This document shows positions 63,401 through 64,000 of a stretch of 64,000 nucleotides of DNA, one piece after another (within the stretch, counting starts at the first letter, position 1; the number at the start of each line of letters is the position of its first letter). The notes under the pieces are model-generated. The model saw nothing but the letters and a program-made list of their open reading frames with translations, did not search any database and was not told the DNA's origin. A program made the position numbers and the translations under genes. This DNA comes from Liolophura sinensis (Eukaryota; Mollusca; Polyplacophora; Chitonida; Chitonidae), in assembly GCF_032854445.1 (NCBI RefSeq), contig NC_088300.1, positions 28,441,608-28,505,607 on the forward strand, given 5' to 3'.

Positions 63401-64000
63401 ATTGGCTGGATGTGCCAATGTCAGAGCTTCACAAAAAGTATCATTTTATTAATTATACACCTTGCACACATGTGAAAGGGTAGAAGAATTACAGTAATGA
63501 TAATACTCAGGAACAGTGGGGAATCTTAGGAGTTACCCTGCCTGCCTGATTTCAATTGAAAGAACAGCATCTTCACCGCTATGTCAAAACCACACCAAGT
63601 ATATACAGCGGGTGGATGAGGATTGATTGACTGATCAGTTATTGTTTGATGCTGTGCTCAAGAATTTTTTTACTGATATGGCGTCAGTCAGGTTTATTAT
63701 TGAAGGAGCGCACAGACTAGGAAAACTACTAGGTCAGTATGTCTTTGATCTACAGCTTGGTAGACTGTACAATCATGTATATAGACAGGTAAATGGACTA
63801 TTCACCTGCAGCTGATAACTTCGAAAACTCTATCCACCAAGAACTAATATATGCATAACAAGGATTTACGTTAATTAATTAGCAGCATAGCGTCTTCAAT
63901 CATATTTATCCTGAACAGCTAGTATATGGTCCACTTAATATCAAGCTACTAATACTTTTATGTCACGTAGGATTATACATGATAGCCTCAAAGATAGTAA
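48424..64000 (-). CDS. UROS: Uroporphyrinogen-III synthase, partial (C-terminal exons only)
   Basis: UROS is the cytosolic haem-pathway enzyme that closes hydroxymethylbilane into uroporphyrinogen III. Two exons are seen: 54276-54166 (37 codons) and 48489-48424 (21 codons and stop), both phase 0 with consensus splice sites. The first encodes VVAIGPSTEEEL, then GTALKPTPESL. These are the conserved UROS C-terminal blocks: the GPST motif of the active-site cleft and the PTPE-L helix start. The last exon encodes a short unconserved tail, as is usual for the family. The remaining roughly 200 N-terminal residues should lie upstream of base 64000. I searched 54.3-64 kb for the FTSPRAV, YPCGN and FFSPSG blocks and did not find them, so the intron before the 54.2 kb exon is at least 9.7 kb. 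The 64000 end is the window edge. Confidence 0.82.
50207..50476 (+). mobile_element. Full-length tRNA-derived SINE with perfect 13-bp target duplication
   Basis: It is intact, with A box TGGCTCAGTTGG (50221-50232), B box GAGTTCAAGTCC (50289-50300), a conserved body and a tail AATAAATAAATC. ATCAAAACCAGGG occurs at 50194-50206 and again at 50477-50489, a perfect target-site duplication. It sits in the last UROS intron in the antisense orientation. Confidence 0.92.
51406..51433 (+). repeat. A28 homopolymer
   Basis: Twenty-eight A, preceded by AAAAAAATG, in the last UROS intron. It could be an old poly(A) tail of a retro-insertion, but no element is recognised before it. Confidence 0.85.
52140..52350 (+). 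repeat. Dispersed repeat, copy B
   Basis: Homologous to 13826-14035 across ACTGTGTCTTCTTGTGGCAGG, CACATTATACTGACACC, GTTTCCTTGAG and CTCTCAGTGCTG. It is immediately followed by a GAGT microsatellite and a related element. Confidence 0.55.
52358..52695 (+). repeat. Dispersed repeat, copy C, with inverted SINE-type ends
   Basis: It begins with (GAGT)n and GGGGTTAACGTCTTACTCAAGAA, the reverse complement of the SINE-family 3' module. It ends with TTTAAACATCAATCAAATAAATAC, the same module in forward orientation. The middle shares TATTATACTGATACGGGTCAACCAGTC and the GCGAGGAAG block with copies A and B. Inverted ends suggest a MITE-like or composite element. Confidence 0.5.
54166..54276 (-). CDS. 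UROS: UROS penultimate exon
   Basis: The exon is 111 bases, flanked by TGTAATTACAG and TTTAAT|GTAAGT. Its only open frame encodes VVAIGPSTEEELKKHKISVY and continues to PTPESLYQVIFN. The spacing from the GPST motif to PTPESL matches UROS. It sits in sequence that is otherwise non-coding for kilobases on both sides. Confidence 0.87.
56326..56371 (+). mobile_element. SINE 3' tail fragment
   Basis: TATTCTTGAGTACAGCGTAACACATCAATCGAATAAATAAATAAG matches the 3' end of the SINE family with a few changes. The head and body are absent. It lies in a UROS intron. Confidence 0.6.
57600..57842. repeat. UROS-intron repeat pair, copy 1
   Basis: It shares GACAAAACTA-TTGG, CAGAGCTTCA(T/C)AAAAAGTATC plus ATTTTAT, ACACCTTG-A-ACATG, and flanking blocks in the same order with 63330-63511. 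Non-coding in all frames over its whole length. Confidence 0.55.
58381..59220. other. CpG-rich island inside CpG-poor UROS intron
   Basis: A hand count gives about 23 CpG in 840 bases, against about 5 in each flanking stretch of the same length. The minus strand has a tRNA-like A box (TGGCGCAGTGTTTGG, near 59050) and a donor-like GAGTAT|GTAAGTACC. No ORF over 60 codons is seen. It is either a recent insertion that has not yet lost its CpGs or an unmethylated regulatory island. Confidence 0.45.
63330..63511. repeat. UROS-intron repeat pair, copy 2
   Basis: Homologous to 57600-57842 as described there. Both copies also share a CCTAATTC-TCAA block and a run toward ACTCAG at the far end. Confidence 0.55.

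Larger units (their letters stand above)
54277..64000 (-). other. UROS intron, at least 9.7 kb, open at window edge
   Basis: CpG-poor AT-rich sequence with a SINE tail (56.3 kb), a CpG-rich island (58.4-59.2 kb) and a homologous repeat pair. Searches by eye for conserved UROS blocks on the minus strand found none. Confidence 0.5.

Noticed and set aside
1-64000. CRISPR array, prophage, insertion sequence or bacterial operon
   Set aside because: The regular repeats are direct tandem units without spacers, and genes are spliced; nothing prokaryotic is present.

Overview
This is animal (eukaryotic) nuclear DNA, most likely from a mollusc or another lophotrochozoan. The evidence is spliced genes with GT/AG introns, long AT-rich non-coding stretches, tRNA-derived SINEs ending in a CAATCAAATAAATAAATA-type tail (a kind familiar from mollusc genomes), many minisatellites, and a stretch of CpG depletion that fits gene-body methylation. 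There are no operons, CRISPR arrays or prokaryotic signals. The species cannot be named from the sequence alone.

Two genes are identified, both on the minus strand. (1) A complete seven-exon matrix metalloproteinase gene at 18717-24390 is best read as MMP21. Every splice junction keeps frame, and the joined reading frame is 691 codons plus a stop. It has a signal peptide, a propeptide with a modified cysteine switch, a furin-type RQKR site, a HEIGHVLGLAH zinc site with a Met-turn, and a hemopexin domain closed by a likely Cys446-Cys679 bridge. (2) The 3' end of a uroporphyrinogen-III synthase gene (UROS) comprises a penultimate exon at 54166-54276 and a last coding exon at 48424-48489. The rest of the gene lies beyond base 64000. 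From memory, MMP21 and UROS are also neighbours in the same head-to-tail orientation in human (10q26.2), so this looks like an old conserved gene pair.

Layout: 1-15.4 kb is gene-poor, with SINEs, several minisatellites and a MITE-like inverted repeat. 15.7-18.7 kb is repeat-poor and may be a long MMP21 3' UTR. 18.7-24.4 kb is MMP21. 24.5-47.1 kb is intergenic or 5'-UTR intron sequence. It carries a convincing TATA/Inr promoter with a short non-coding first exon (32.3 kb), a 232-codon ORF of unknown function (28.7-29.4 kb), a broken coding-like stretch (39.0-39.3 kb) and more tandem arrays. 47.1-64 kb is the UROS transcription unit, where CpG density falls about seven-fold at the proposed 3' end.

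The two genes are not known to share a pathway. UROS is a housekeeping haem-biosynthesis enzyme. MMP21 is a secreted protease known in vertebrates for left-right patterning. The difference in CpG depletion between them fits broad germline expression of UROS and restricted expression of MMP21.
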